A stretch of DNA of 20,399 bases from JAUIBE01 sp035267185 (lineage in GTDB: Bacteria > Pseudomonadota > Gammaproteobacteria > Xanthomonadales > SZUA-36), in NCBI GenBank assembly GCA_035267185.1, contig DATFLY010000107.1:1-20399 (forward strand), in the 5' to 3' direction. A model generated the notes under the pieces. It had not been told where the DNA came from. It saw nothing but the letters and a program-made list of their open reading frames with translations, and made no database searches. Every line of letters begins with the position of its first letter. The stretch's first letter is position 1. Shown here one piece after another: positions 7,391 to 14,499 of this stretch. A program made the translations under genes and the position numbers.

Positions 7391-7852
7391 ATGCAAATTG
7401 GCCGAAAGACGCCGGGTACCAAGGCATTGAGAGTTGGGCGGCACTCGGAAAAAAACCGTCCTTATCTCGTTACATTTATTACAGCTGGTAGAGTTAAGTG
7501 GCTTCAGGACTTGACGCTGGCAAGGATTGTTTGTGGCGTCCTTAATCAGACGAAATACCACAGCACCTTGTGCTATGTGGTGATGCCTGATCATGTGCAC
7601 TGGTTACTCGTTTTGAAACAAGACGTCTGTCTTTCAAAAGTCGTTGGGTTTACTAAGTCATCCAGTGCTTTGCAGATCAATGCAAGGTTGCAACGTTCCG
7701 GGAAATTCTGGCAAGCAGGTTTTCATGATCGAGCCTTGAGGCAAGAAGAAGATCTGCTCCAGGTATCAAGATATGTCATTGCAAATCCGCTGAGAGCTGG
7801 CTTATGTCAGACTGTTGGTGAATATCCGCATTGGGATGCGATTTGGCTTTGA
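7391..7852 (+). CDS. rayT: REP-associated tyrosine transposase (RAYT, Y1/HUH family)
   Basis: The 153-residue protein is a complete single-domain Y1 transposase related to IS200/IS605 TnpA. The metal-binding HUH motif is H68-V-H70 in VVMPDHVHWLLVL. The catalytic tyrosine is probably Tyr128 in SRYVIANPLRAGL, followed by the usual GEYPHWDAIWL C-terminus. RAYTs bind and cleave single-stranded REP DNA next to GTAG and are thought to spread REPs. No frameshift or missing catalytic residue is seen, so it may be active. No strong ribosome binding site precedes the ATG, as often for transposase genes. REP arrays lie 84 bases before it and about 10 bases after it, in inverted orientation. Confidence 0.93.
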   Translation: MQIGRKTPGTKALRVGRHSEKNRPYLVTFITAGRVKWLQDLTLARIVCGVLNQTKYHSTLCYVVMPDHVHWLLVLKQDVCLSKVVGFTKSSSALQINARLQRSGKFWQAGFHDRALRQEEDLLQVSRYVIANPLRAGLCQTVGEYPHWDAIWL

Positions 7853-7861
7853 ATTAGTAAG

Positions 7862-8017
7862 TCGCGGCCATAAGTCCGCTCCTACAACAAATCGTAATGC
7901 CTCATTCGCGGCCATAAGTCCGCTCCTACAACAAATCGTAATGCCTCATTCGCGGCGGGGGCGCCGCTCCTACAACAAATCGTAATGCCTCATTCGCGGC
8001 GGGGGCGCCGCTCCTAC
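7862..8017 (-). repeat. Right REP array of the RAYT locus (four units)
   Basis: Four units in the opposite orientation start at 7862, 7906, 7950 and 7994, a 44-bp period with the identical 20-bp spacer AACAAATCGTAATGCCTCAT. Each ends in GCTCCTAC, the complement of GTAGGAGC. The two inner units (7862, 7906) match the left-array GGACTT type except for one loop base. The two outer units (7950, 7994) are of a GGCGCCCCCGCC type with a perfect 6-bp stem. The outermost unit reaches into the 3' end of the minus-strand Rieske gene. Confidence 0.93.
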
Positions 8018-9225
8018 AAGTCTGAGGACCCAGCAATGGCTTTCAGGTACCAGCGATTCCAGCTATTTGTCGATTTTTCCATTGTCGAGAGAGGGCCGGG
8101 TTCGTAAAAGCGCGACATCACGCCTTGGTGGTTATGCTCAATGATGCTCTTGTCGGCGATGGTGGTCACATCCCAAAGCCAGATCAGCCGATCGAAATCA
8201 TAATGCTCACCCGCAACCGCGTCCTCATGCACCAGCCAGGTGATATCGCATTCACATTCATCGGGTGAAACCGGCAGGAAACGGTAGAGGACCATGTGAT
8301 CACAGTAAGCCAGGCCATAAAGCAAAGGCCCAATCTTGAAATCTGACGCGCCACGATCGAAACCAGTTATGGATCCCAGCAGGGGAGCGAGTTGTTTGCC
8401 ATCTTCGCTGCCGGTCACAAATCGCCTGAGCAAAGGGTAGCGCTGGTATGCCCGATCAGTGCCAAATTCTCCTGACTTATCGTAGGAACAATCAAATTCG
8501 TCGTCGGTCAGGCCACAGGCAACACCGCGTATCAGCAACTGCTGATATTCCTCAGCCCAGACTTCATCTGCCATGGCCAGCGAATGAGACCTTGAATATT
8601 CGGGATGGGCCGGGGCGCAGTGGTAACACTCCTTGTAGTTTTCAACGGCGAGTTTCCAGTTGGCCCGGATTGAGTAACTCTTGCGATGTGCGACCCTGGT
8701 TTTGTCCAGGCCATAAGGTGCCATACGGGGACCGAGCTGTTGGTCAACCAGGTCAAAATTACCCGGACTCTGATCAAAATTGACGAACATCAGGCCCTGG
8801 AAAATCCGAAGGTTCAGGCGCCTGAGGCCATATACGGATTTATCGAACCCCCCTGGCATATGCGCCGCCGCTTTAAGAGCTCCGTCCAGGCCGTAAGTCC
8901 AGCCATGATAGCGACAGGTGAGACGCTTTTCGTTTCCTGATTTTTCCAGGCAAACCCTTGAACCCCGATGTCTGCAAACATTCAGGAGGGCATAGATATC
9001 GCCATCAGAGGCTCGCACGATGATGACTGATTCTGTTGCGAACTCCAGCAAGCGAAAGTCACCCACCTGCGGGATTTCGCTGACATGACAGGCGTATAGC
9101 CAACTCCTTAGCAGGATGCGGTCGATTTCGCGTTCGTATATTTCTGCATCACAATAAAAAGTGCGATCCAGTGCCCGACAGTCCTGTTGCCTTTCTACCA
9201 GATCGGAAATTCTGTTGTCAGTCAT
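8014..9225 (-). CDS. Rieske non-haem iron oxygenase, alpha subunit (glycine betaine/carnitine-type candidate)
   Basis: The 403-residue protein has a Rieske [2Fe-2S] domain with CRHRG (Cys84, His86) and CRYHGWTYGLDG (Cys104, His107), then a catalytic domain with ENYKECYHCAPAHPEY giving the iron ligands His202 and His207. A DKSIIEHNHQGVMS segment near the C-terminus carries the likely Asp ligand. The bridging position before the His pair is Glu (E199), as in carnitine- and betaine-type oxygenases, rather than the Asp of aromatic dioxygenases. This points to N-demethylation or hydroxylation of a quaternary amine, but the substrate is inferred. No ferredoxin reductase partner lies in the window. 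The ATG at 9225 is preferred over an upstream in-frame TTG at 9264. It overlaps the regulator's stop as ATGACTGA. The stop codon lies inside the last REP unit. Confidence 0.88.
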   Translation of the reverse strand: MTDNRISDLVERQQDCRALDRTFYCDAEIYEREIDRILLRSWLYACHVSEIPQVGDFRLLEFATESVIIVRASDGDIYALLNVCRHRGSRVCLEKSGNEKRLTCRYHGWTYGLDGALKAAAHMPGGFDKSVYGLRRLNLRIFQGLMFVNFDQSPGNFDLVDQQLGPRMAPYGLDKTRVAHRKSYSIRANWKLAVENYKECYHCAPAHPEYSRSHSLAMADEVWAEEYQQLLIRGVACGLTDDEFDCSYDKSGEFGTDRAYQRYPLLRRFVTGSEDGKQLAPLLGSITGFDRGASDFKIGPLLYGLAYCDHMVLYRFLPVSPDECECDITWLVHEDAVAGEHYDFDRLIWLWDVTTIADKSIIEHNHQGVMSRFYEPGPLSTMEKSTNSWNRWYLKAIAGSSDL

Positions 9226-9886
9226 GTTTGCCAGCCACGGGCGCCGGGTTGTCAGGCGGTGCAAAATGGTCCGGAAAAGCCGCTGCCAGGTGAATCATGC
9301 ACATTCGTTGCGCGTCGTCGCGACTGAACTTACGCGGACTGACCAGGAGATCCAGCCAGAAGCCCTGGCACATGGCGGTTAGTCCGCGGGCAACGGCGTC
9401 AACGTCGACAGTGTAATCCCCCTCTTTGGTTATCTGCTGACATAAAGCCCGTATTGTTGACTCGTAATCACGATCGCGCTCTGCGCACAGCTTTCTGTAG
9501 GTGGGGCGGGACTTGCTTTCGCCCCAGAAAGCAAACCAGACGGCCAGCTTGTCGCGATCACAAAGCGCTTTTTCAAAATCAACGCCAACCAGGGCAGCGA
9601 GTTGCTCTGCTGCGCTGTCATGTTCCATCGACAAAGCGCTTCTCCAGTAGGTTCGGTATTCATCAACCACGAACCTGAGTGTTTCAAGCAAAAGGCGATC
9701 CTTGCTCTGGAAATGAAGGTTGATGATGCCCTGGCTTAACCCGGCCTCTTTGGCCACGCTGGACATGGTGGTATCGGAAAGACCGTGGCTGGCAATGCTC
9801 CTGATGGTGGCCAGAATCAGCTGTTGCCGACGCTGTGCAGGTGGCGCTGTGCGGCGCGAAGCCTTGGATGTAACACCTTTTCCCAT
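9218..9886 (-). CDS. TetR-family transcriptional regulator, BetI-like
   Basis: The 222-residue protein starts its DNA-binding domain at about residue 18 (AQRRQQLILATIRSIASHG), with the helix-turn-helix at about 40-60 (TMSSVAKEAGLSQGIINLHF). The ligand domain keeps BetI-like positions, for example the KLAVWFAFWGESKSRPTYRKL segment and ARGLTAMCQGFWLDLLVSP. BetI represses choline-to-betaine genes, so a quaternary-ammonium-type effector is plausible but inferred. It is the first gene of a two-gene operon and overlaps the Rieske gene by eight bases. No Shine-Dalgarno sequence precedes the ATG. A good promoter ends six bases before it, so the mRNA may be leaderless. It probably controls both arms of the divergent cluster through the palindromic site at 9916-9939. 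Confidence 0.88.
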   Translation of the reverse strand: MGKGVTSKASRRTAPPAQRRQQLILATIRSIASHGLSDTTMSSVAKEAGLSQGIINLHFQSKDRLLLETLRFVVDEYRTYWRSALSMEHDSAAEQLAALVGVDFEKALCDRDKLAVWFAFWGESKSRPTYRKLCAERDRDYESTIRALCQQITKEGDYTVDVDAVARGLTAMCQGFWLDLLVSPRKFSRDDAQRMCMIHLAAAFPDHFAPPDNPAPVAGKHD

Positions 9887-9892
9887 TCTGCC

Positions 9893-9921
9893 AATATAAT
9901 GAGTTGCGTGGTACTATTCAA
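9893..9921 (-). promoter_or_regulatory. Predicted sigma-70 promoter of the TetR-Rieske operon
   Basis: On the minus strand TTGAAT (9921-9916) and TATATT (9898-9893) are separated by exactly 17 bases, close to the consensus. Initiation would fall at or next to the A of the regulator's ATG (9886). The -35 box lies inside operator-like half-sites. Confidence 0.55.
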
Positions 9922-9939
9922 TGAATGAATGATCATTCA
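9916..9939. promoter_or_regulatory. Putative TetR-family operator between the divergent operons
   Basis: TGAATGATCATTCA at 9926-9939 is a perfect 14-bp palindrome. It adjoins ATTCA-A-TGAAT at 9916-9926, so four ATTCA/TGAAT half-sites are packed in 24 bp. The site overlaps the -35 box of the regulator promoter and lies 75 bases upstream of the plus-strand operon start. It is the natural place for autorepression and control of both arms; binding itself is inferred. Confidence 0.6.
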
Positions 9940-10013
9940 GTGGGATGCACCAAAACACTTAGAGACACTGACCAGTCACAGATAACGTCAGGGTTTGGAG
10001 CAAAGGATCCGGA

Positions 10014-11675
10014 TTGAACGATAACAATAAAAAAGCGGGTGGCAACAACAACTTTGACGCCATCGTGATCGGCGCCGGCCATAACGGAATTGCCAATGCT
10101 GCTTTCCTGTCCAAGGCAGGGCTCAAAGTGCTGCTGCTGGAAAAAAACCCCTGGATCGGTGGGGCTTCAGTCAGCCGGGAACTTCATGAAGGCTGGATGT
10201 ATTCCAATTGTTCCTACGTGTGCAGCCTGTTGCGACCTGAAATTTACAGGGCCCTGGATCTTGCACGGTATGGGCTCCAGATCGTCCCCTACGGCGGCAG
10301 TGTGACTTTCACCGAGGACGGTGATTACCTGGGCAAATACGTTGATCATGACACCACCCGAAGGGAGTTTGCGCGGCACAGTGAACGTGATGCCGACGCC
10401 AGCCTTCGATACCACACCGATATCATGAAACAGTGTCGGTTTATCCGTCAGTTCCTGCTCAGAACTGCACCTGATCCGACTTCTCTGAAGCCTTTCGATA
10501 TCAGGGAAATGCTGCACCTTGGGCGCGAATTCTGGAACCTGGGTGAAGAAACCCTGGGTGACCTGGTGCGTTTCTACACCATGAGCATTTCTGATTATCT
10601 CGATCAGTATTTTGAGAATGACCTGATCAAGGCTGCCTATGCCGGTAGTGGCATCATCGGCTCTGCCATGGGCGTGATGTCGCCTGGTACGGCTTATGTG
10701 TTATTACACCACGCCATGGGAGAGGTCGATGGCAGCATTGGATCATGGGGCTTCGCACGAGGTGGCATGGGCTCCATCGCAAATGCAATGGCAGATTGCT
10801 TCAGGGAAAACGGCGGCGAGATACGAACCGAGGCCGGTGTCGAGCAGATCCTGGTTCGCAATGGCAAGGTTCGCGGTGTTGCTTTATCCAGTGGCGATGA
10901 AGTCGAGGCGCCATTGGTGGTATCCAATCTCGACCTGAAGCGAACTTTCCTCGATGTCATGGACGAAAATGACCTCGATTCTGATTTCGTACGCAAGGTT
11001 CAGAACTTCAAAACCCGGGGTTCATCGGGCAAGGTGAATATCGCCCTGGATGGACTACCCGAATTTCCCGCTTTGCGCGGCAACGATGAACTGATTCGCG
11101 GTGATATGCATTTCATCGACAGCATCGAGCGACTGGAGCGCGCGTACGATGACTGGAAAGATGGCTCGTGGTCAAAAGACCCATACATCGACCTGCTGAT
11201 ACCCACACTGACTGATCCAACGATGGCACCGCCGGGCAAACACTTTATGTCCGTTTTTGTGCAGTACGTTCCGCCAAAGCTGACCAAAAATGGCGTGAAG
11301 GCTTGTGACTGGACGGACAAGGACCGCGACGCATTTGGCGAAACAGTGATCAACAAGATTGCCGGTTACAGTCCGAACTTCAGGGATCTGATTCTGCACA
11401 AGGAGGTTCGGACACCTCGCGAACTGGAGGCCGAGGTGGGCCTGACCGAGGGCAATATATTCCAGGGTGAACTGACACTCGACCAGCTTCTGTTTAACCG
11501 CCCGATTCCCGGTTATGCGCAATATCGCGGCCCTGTAAAAGGCCTGTATATGTGCGGCTCAAGCAATCACCCTGGTGGCGGTGTCATGGCAGCACCAGGC
11601 GCCAACGCAGCGCGGGAAATCCTGCGCGACCTGCGTAAGCCCAACACTGTACCGGAGGGCTGGCTGGATGACTGA
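10014..11675 (+). CDS. CrtI/PYROXD2-like FAD-dependent oxidoreductase (first of a pair)
   Basis: The 553-residue protein opens with a Rossmann FAD-binding motif, DAIVIGAGHNGIANAAFLSKAG (GxGxxG at 20-25) and Glu43 at the end of the second strand. WIGGASVS follows, and the C-terminal FAD-binding block GLYMCGSSNHPGGGVMAAPG closes the fold. This is the phytoene-desaturase-like amine-oxidase superfamily; similar bacterial proteins are annotated only as NAD(P)/FAD-dependent oxidoreductases. An oxidation or desaturation of a small substrate is likely, but I cannot name it. The start is TTG: AAAGGA lies six bases before it, an in-frame stop is 36 bases upstream, and the first in-frame ATG would delete the FAD motif. 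The 3' end overlaps the second oxidoreductase by eight bases (ATGACTGA). Confidence 0.88.
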   Translation: MNDNNKKAGGNNNFDAIVIGAGHNGIANAAFLSKAGLKVLLLEKNPWIGGASVSRELHEGWMYSNCSYVCSLLRPEIYRALDLARYGLQIVPYGGSVTFTEDGDYLGKYVDHDTTRREFARHSERDADASLRYHTDIMKQCRFIRQFLLRTAPDPTSLKPFDIREMLHLGREFWNLGEETLGDLVRFYTMSISDYLDQYFENDLIKAAYAGSGIIGSAMGVMSPGTAYVLLHHAMGEVDGSIGSWGFARGGMGSIANAMADCFRENGGEIRTEAGVEQILVRNGKVRGVALSSGDEVEAPLVVSNLDLKRTFLDVMDENDLDSDFVRKVQNFKTRGSSGKVNIALDGLPEFPALRGNDELIRGDMHFIDSIERLERAYDDWKDGSWSKDPYIDLLIPTLTDPTMAPPGKHFMSVFVQYVPPKLTKNGVKACDWTDKDRDAFGETVINKIAGYSPNFRDLILHKEVRTPRELEAEVGLTEGNIFQGELTLDQLLFNRPIPGYAQYRGPVKGLYMCGSSNHPGGGVMAAPGANAAREILRDLRKPNTVPEGWLDD

Positions 11676-13233
11676 AGCGAATAAAAAGGTGGTCATTATC
11701 GGGGCCGGCCACAACGGCCTGGTATGCGCGGCCTACCTGGCGAAAGCTGGCTTTGAAGTGAATGTGCTTGAAGCCTCAACCCGGCTTGGTGGGGCAGCAA
11801 TTACTGACGAATTTGAAGAAGGGTTTCGGGTTTCCTCCGCAGCACATCTGCTGTACGGACTTGACGAAAGCATCATCAGCGACCTGGAACTCGAAAAGCA
11901 CGGGCTGGAAATGGCACACGAGGGCCTGGACACTATCGCACTCTCCCCTGAAGGTGATCACCTGCAAATTTCCGGTGACCAGATCAAGGGTGAAAATATC
12001 AGCGGGCAGGATCAGGAAGCGATGGTTGAATACCACCGGAAGATGATCCGCTTTGCCGGCATCTTCGGCTCATTGCACGATCAGGTCCCACCCAGGCTGG
12101 CCTCGGACGATCGCTCACAAAACATGGCACTGGCACGACTGGCCTTCAAAATTCGACGCCTGGGCAAAAAAGACATGCGCGAATTTCTGCGCATTGCCGG
12201 AATCAATCTTTACGATCTCCTGGAAGAAACGTTCGACAATGAACTACTCAAGGGTGCCCTGAGTCTTGACGGCGTATTGGGTGCACACCTGGGACCACGC
12301 TCCAACAACAGTGTTTTTTCTGCACTGCATCGAATGAGTGGCTCGGTTGCTGGCAAACCAGGCGCGATGGCCCTGCCAAGAGGCGGCATGGGTGCGGTGT
12401 CGGATGCGCTTGCCGAGGCCGCCAAATCACACGGCGCCTCGATACTGCTGGATGCCAGGGTTGCAAGAATCGAGACTGAAAATGGTCGCGCTGTTGGCGC
12501 TTCACTGCCCTCAGGCGAAACCATGCCGGGTGACTACATCATCTCGAACTGCGATCCCAAAACAACGTTCCTGAAACTGCTTGGCGCGCGCCACCTGGAT
12601 GCTGGAATTGTCGGCAGGGTAAGCAATATCCGGCAGAGCGGCAGTGCAGCCAAGCTGCATCTCGCTCTTGATGGCCTGCCGGAATTCACCGGCCTGGATG
12701 CTGAACACCTGGGCCATCGCCTGGTGATTGCTCCGGACATGGACTATGTCGAAAGAGCCTTCAATCATGCCAAGTATGGTGAGCATTCAACCCGACCGAT
12801 CATGGAGATCACGATACCAGGCATCAATGACCCCGGCCTGGCGCCAGATGGAAAACATGTGCTGTCGGCCATTGTGCAATACGCACCTTATGGCCTGAAA
12901 CAAGGCTGGGACAATGCCAAAACGGCTTTCAGAAAAATCGTTCTCGATACGCTGGAACAATACGCACCTTCCATCCGGAAGCAGATCATTGCAGACGAGT
13001 TGCTGACACCCCGGGACATGGAAGAGCGGTTTGGAAATTCTGGTGGCCACTGGCACCACGCTGAGCTGACTCTGGACCAGTTCCTGATGTTGAGACCGGT
13101 AGCTGGAGCGGCCCAGTACGCCACTCCTGTCGATGGTCTTTACCATTGTGGTGCAGGCGCACATCCCGGCGGCGGTGTTATGGGGCATGCCGGCAGAAAT
13201 GCCGCAAGGGTGATCGCGGGGGAAAACAACTAA
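11668..13233 (+). CDS. CrtI/PYROXD2-like FAD-dependent oxidoreductase (second of a pair)
   Basis: The 521-residue protein is a diverged paralogue of its upstream neighbour. It has VVIIGAGHNGLVCAAYLAKAG (GxGxxG at 12-17), Glu35, RLGGAAIT, and the C-terminal block GLYHCGAGAHPGGGVMGHAG. Both share ELTLDQ and PGGGVM near the C-terminus. The ATG at 11668 is chosen over a longer in-frame start at 11575. It has GGAGGG eight bases upstream, and the FAD motif follows directly. The gene overlaps the previous one by eight bases and is followed after one base by the GcvT-like gene, so all three are one operon. The two proteins may form a heteromer or act on successive intermediates; the sequence does not decide. 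Confidence 0.88.
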   Translation: MTEANKKVVIIGAGHNGLVCAAYLAKAGFEVNVLEASTRLGGAAITDEFEEGFRVSSAAHLLYGLDESIISDLELEKHGLEMAHEGLDTIALSPEGDHLQISGDQIKGENISGQDQEAMVEYHRKMIRFAGIFGSLHDQVPPRLASDDRSQNMALARLAFKIRRLGKKDMREFLRIAGINLYDLLEETFDNELLKGALSLDGVLGAHLGPRSNNSVFSALHRMSGSVAGKPGAMALPRGGMGAVSDALAEAAKSHGASILLDARVARIETENGRAVGASLPSGETMPGDYIISNCDPKTTFLKLLGARHLDAGIVGRVSNIRQSGSAAKLHLALDGLPEFTGLDAEHLGHRLVIAPDMDYVERAFNHAKYGEHSTRPIMEITIPGINDPGLAPDGKHVLSAIVQYAPYGLKQGWDNAKTAFRKIVLDTLEQYAPSIRKQIIADELLTPRDMEERFGNSGGHWHHAELTLDQFLMLRPVAGAAQYATPVDGLYHCGAGAHPGGGVMGHAGRNAARVIAGENN

Positions 13234-13234
13234 A

Positions 13235-14440
13235 ATGCGAACCGTTAACTATTCCCACCCTGATCATTACAAGGTCAAGGCTTTTCCAACGCCCTTTCAT
13301 GAGCGCGCAGCAGAGCTCAACCAGCAACATTGCTGGGGCCGCTGGAAAGACTACATCACTGCCAATACCTACTACGATACTTCCACCGAGTATTTTGCGG
13401 CGCGCAATGCCTGCAGTGTTTTCGACATCACACCGATGACCAAGCACCGCATCAGTGGCCCCGATTCCCTGGAATTCATGAATCGACTGGTGACACGTGA
13501 GGTTTCAAAAATCAAACCGGGACGTGTTGGTTACACGGTCTGGTGCAATGATGAAGGACAGGTGATCGACGACGGCACCATTTTTCATCTTGAACAGGGC
13601 GTGTACCGACTGTGTTCCCAGGAACCCCAGATCGACTGGCTGCTGACATCGGCGATCGGTTTTGATGTCGACATTGTCGACGAGACACACGATGTTGCAG
13701 CCCTCGCCTTCCAGGGTCCGACCAGTTGCGCGGTTTTAAAGAAGATGGGGCTTGAAGGCATTGAGGAGCTGACCCCTTTTGGTATCCGGTCTTTCGACTT
13801 TGAAGGGACAGAATTAACTGTTTCAAGGACAGGTTATACCGGCGATCTCGGATATGAACTATGGATTGAACCTGAATTCGCACTGGTTCTTTGGGATCGC
13901 CTGTTCGAAGCAGGCAAAATGCATGGCATTCGGCCACTGGGTACGGATGCACTGGAAATCCTGAGAATAGAAGCCGGCTTTATCCTGGCAGGAATCGATT
14001 TCCTGCCTGCACATGAAGCAGTTCGCCCTGACCGCACGCGATCTCCGTTTGAACTTGGCCTTGGGTGGCTGGTTCACCTGGACAAGTCTCATTTCACAGG
14101 TAAGAAAGCGCTGTCCAGAGAAAAAGAGGAAGGCTCGCGATATGTCTTTGCCAAACTGGATATCGAAGGCAACAAACCAGCGCACCAGTCATTTATTTTC
14201 GACCGCAAAGAACGGTTTGCAGGAACAGTGACCTCGGCAGTCTGGTCACCTTCGGCCAAGGCCAACATTGCCCTCGCCTCCCTGGAGGCACCACACGGTA
14301 AGCCAGGCGATGAACTGCTGGCAGAGATCTACTACCAGCGCGAACTCAAGTGGAGCCGTGTCATGGCCCCCTGTCGCGTGGTTGAAGGCATGTTCTGGGA
14401 TCCGGCACGCAAACGACAAACCCCACCTTCAGACTTCTGA
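13235..14440 (+). CDS. GcvT-like folate-dependent aminomethyl/methyl transferase
   Basis: The 401-residue protein belongs to the glycine-cleavage T-protein / DmdA / sarcosine- and dimethylglycine-dehydrogenase C-domain superfamily. Visible signatures are VFDITPMTKHRISGPDSLEFMNRL (62-85), CNDEGQVIDDGTI (104-116) with the acidic residues used in catalysis, AFQGPTS (158-164), SRTGYTGDLGYELWI (197-211) with the folate-site Glu208, and LEILRIEAGFILAGIDF (240-256). These enzymes move a C1 unit to tetrahydrofolate. No glycine-cleavage P, H or L protein is nearby, so a role in the degradation of a methylated compound (N-, O- or S-methyl) is more likely than glycine cleavage. The start lies one base after the preceding stop. 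GGGGGA about a dozen bases upstream is a loose ribosome site, so coupling is likely. Confidence 0.88.
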   Translation: MRTVNYSHPDHYKVKAFPTPFHERAAELNQQHCWGRWKDYITANTYYDTSTEYFAARNACSVFDITPMTKHRISGPDSLEFMNRLVTREVSKIKPGRVGYTVWCNDEGQVIDDGTIFHLEQGVYRLCSQEPQIDWLLTSAIGFDVDIVDETHDVAALAFQGPTSCAVLKKMGLEGIEELTPFGIRSFDFEGTELTVSRTGYTGDLGYELWIEPEFALVLWDRLFEAGKMHGIRPLGTDALEILRIEAGFILAGIDFLPAHEAVRPDRTRSPFELGLGWLVHLDKSHFTGKKALSREKEEGSRYVFAKLDIEGNKPAHQSFIFDRKERFAGTVTSAVWSPSAKANIALASLEAPHGKPGDELLAEIYYQRELKWSRVMAPCRVVEGMFWDPARKRQTPPSDF

Positions 14441-14463
14441 AAATTCGTCTGTTGACCTGATAA

Positions 14464-14499
14464 TCAGACTGACTACGGGTGTAGTTGGCTAGTCAGATT
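14464..14499. terminator. Possible bidirectional hairpin between convergent genes
   Basis: CTGACTA (14469-14475) can pair with TAGTCAG (14490-14496), with an inner ACTAC/GTAGT helix as an alternative and AATC/GATT flanks outside. It lies just after the GcvT-like stop and contains the stop codon of the convergent peroxiredoxin-like gene. There is no clear T run, so terminator function is only a suggestion. Confidence 0.3.

Noticed and set aside
7040..7600. Minus-strand open frames through the left REP array and the start of the RAYT gene
   Set aside because: They translate the 35-bp repeat into a short peptide repeat (RSRPEVRSYGK) and have no support; they are by-products of the repeat.
7143..8017. 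CRISPR array
   Set aside because: The repeats are REP hairpins with GTAG ends and identical short spacers within each array, in opposite orientation around a RAYT gene. There are no unique spacers and no cas genes.
9226..9264. TTG start at 9264 for the Rieske oxygenase
   Set aside because: It lies deeper in the regulator gene without a ribosome site, and the ATG at 9225 forms the standard overlap ATGACTGA with the regulator stop.
11575..11667. Longer start for the second flavoenzyme
   Set aside because: It would add 31 residues that overlap the conserved C-terminal FAD block of the first flavoenzyme and precede the Rossmann motif with no family support; the ATG at 11668 has a good ribosome site.
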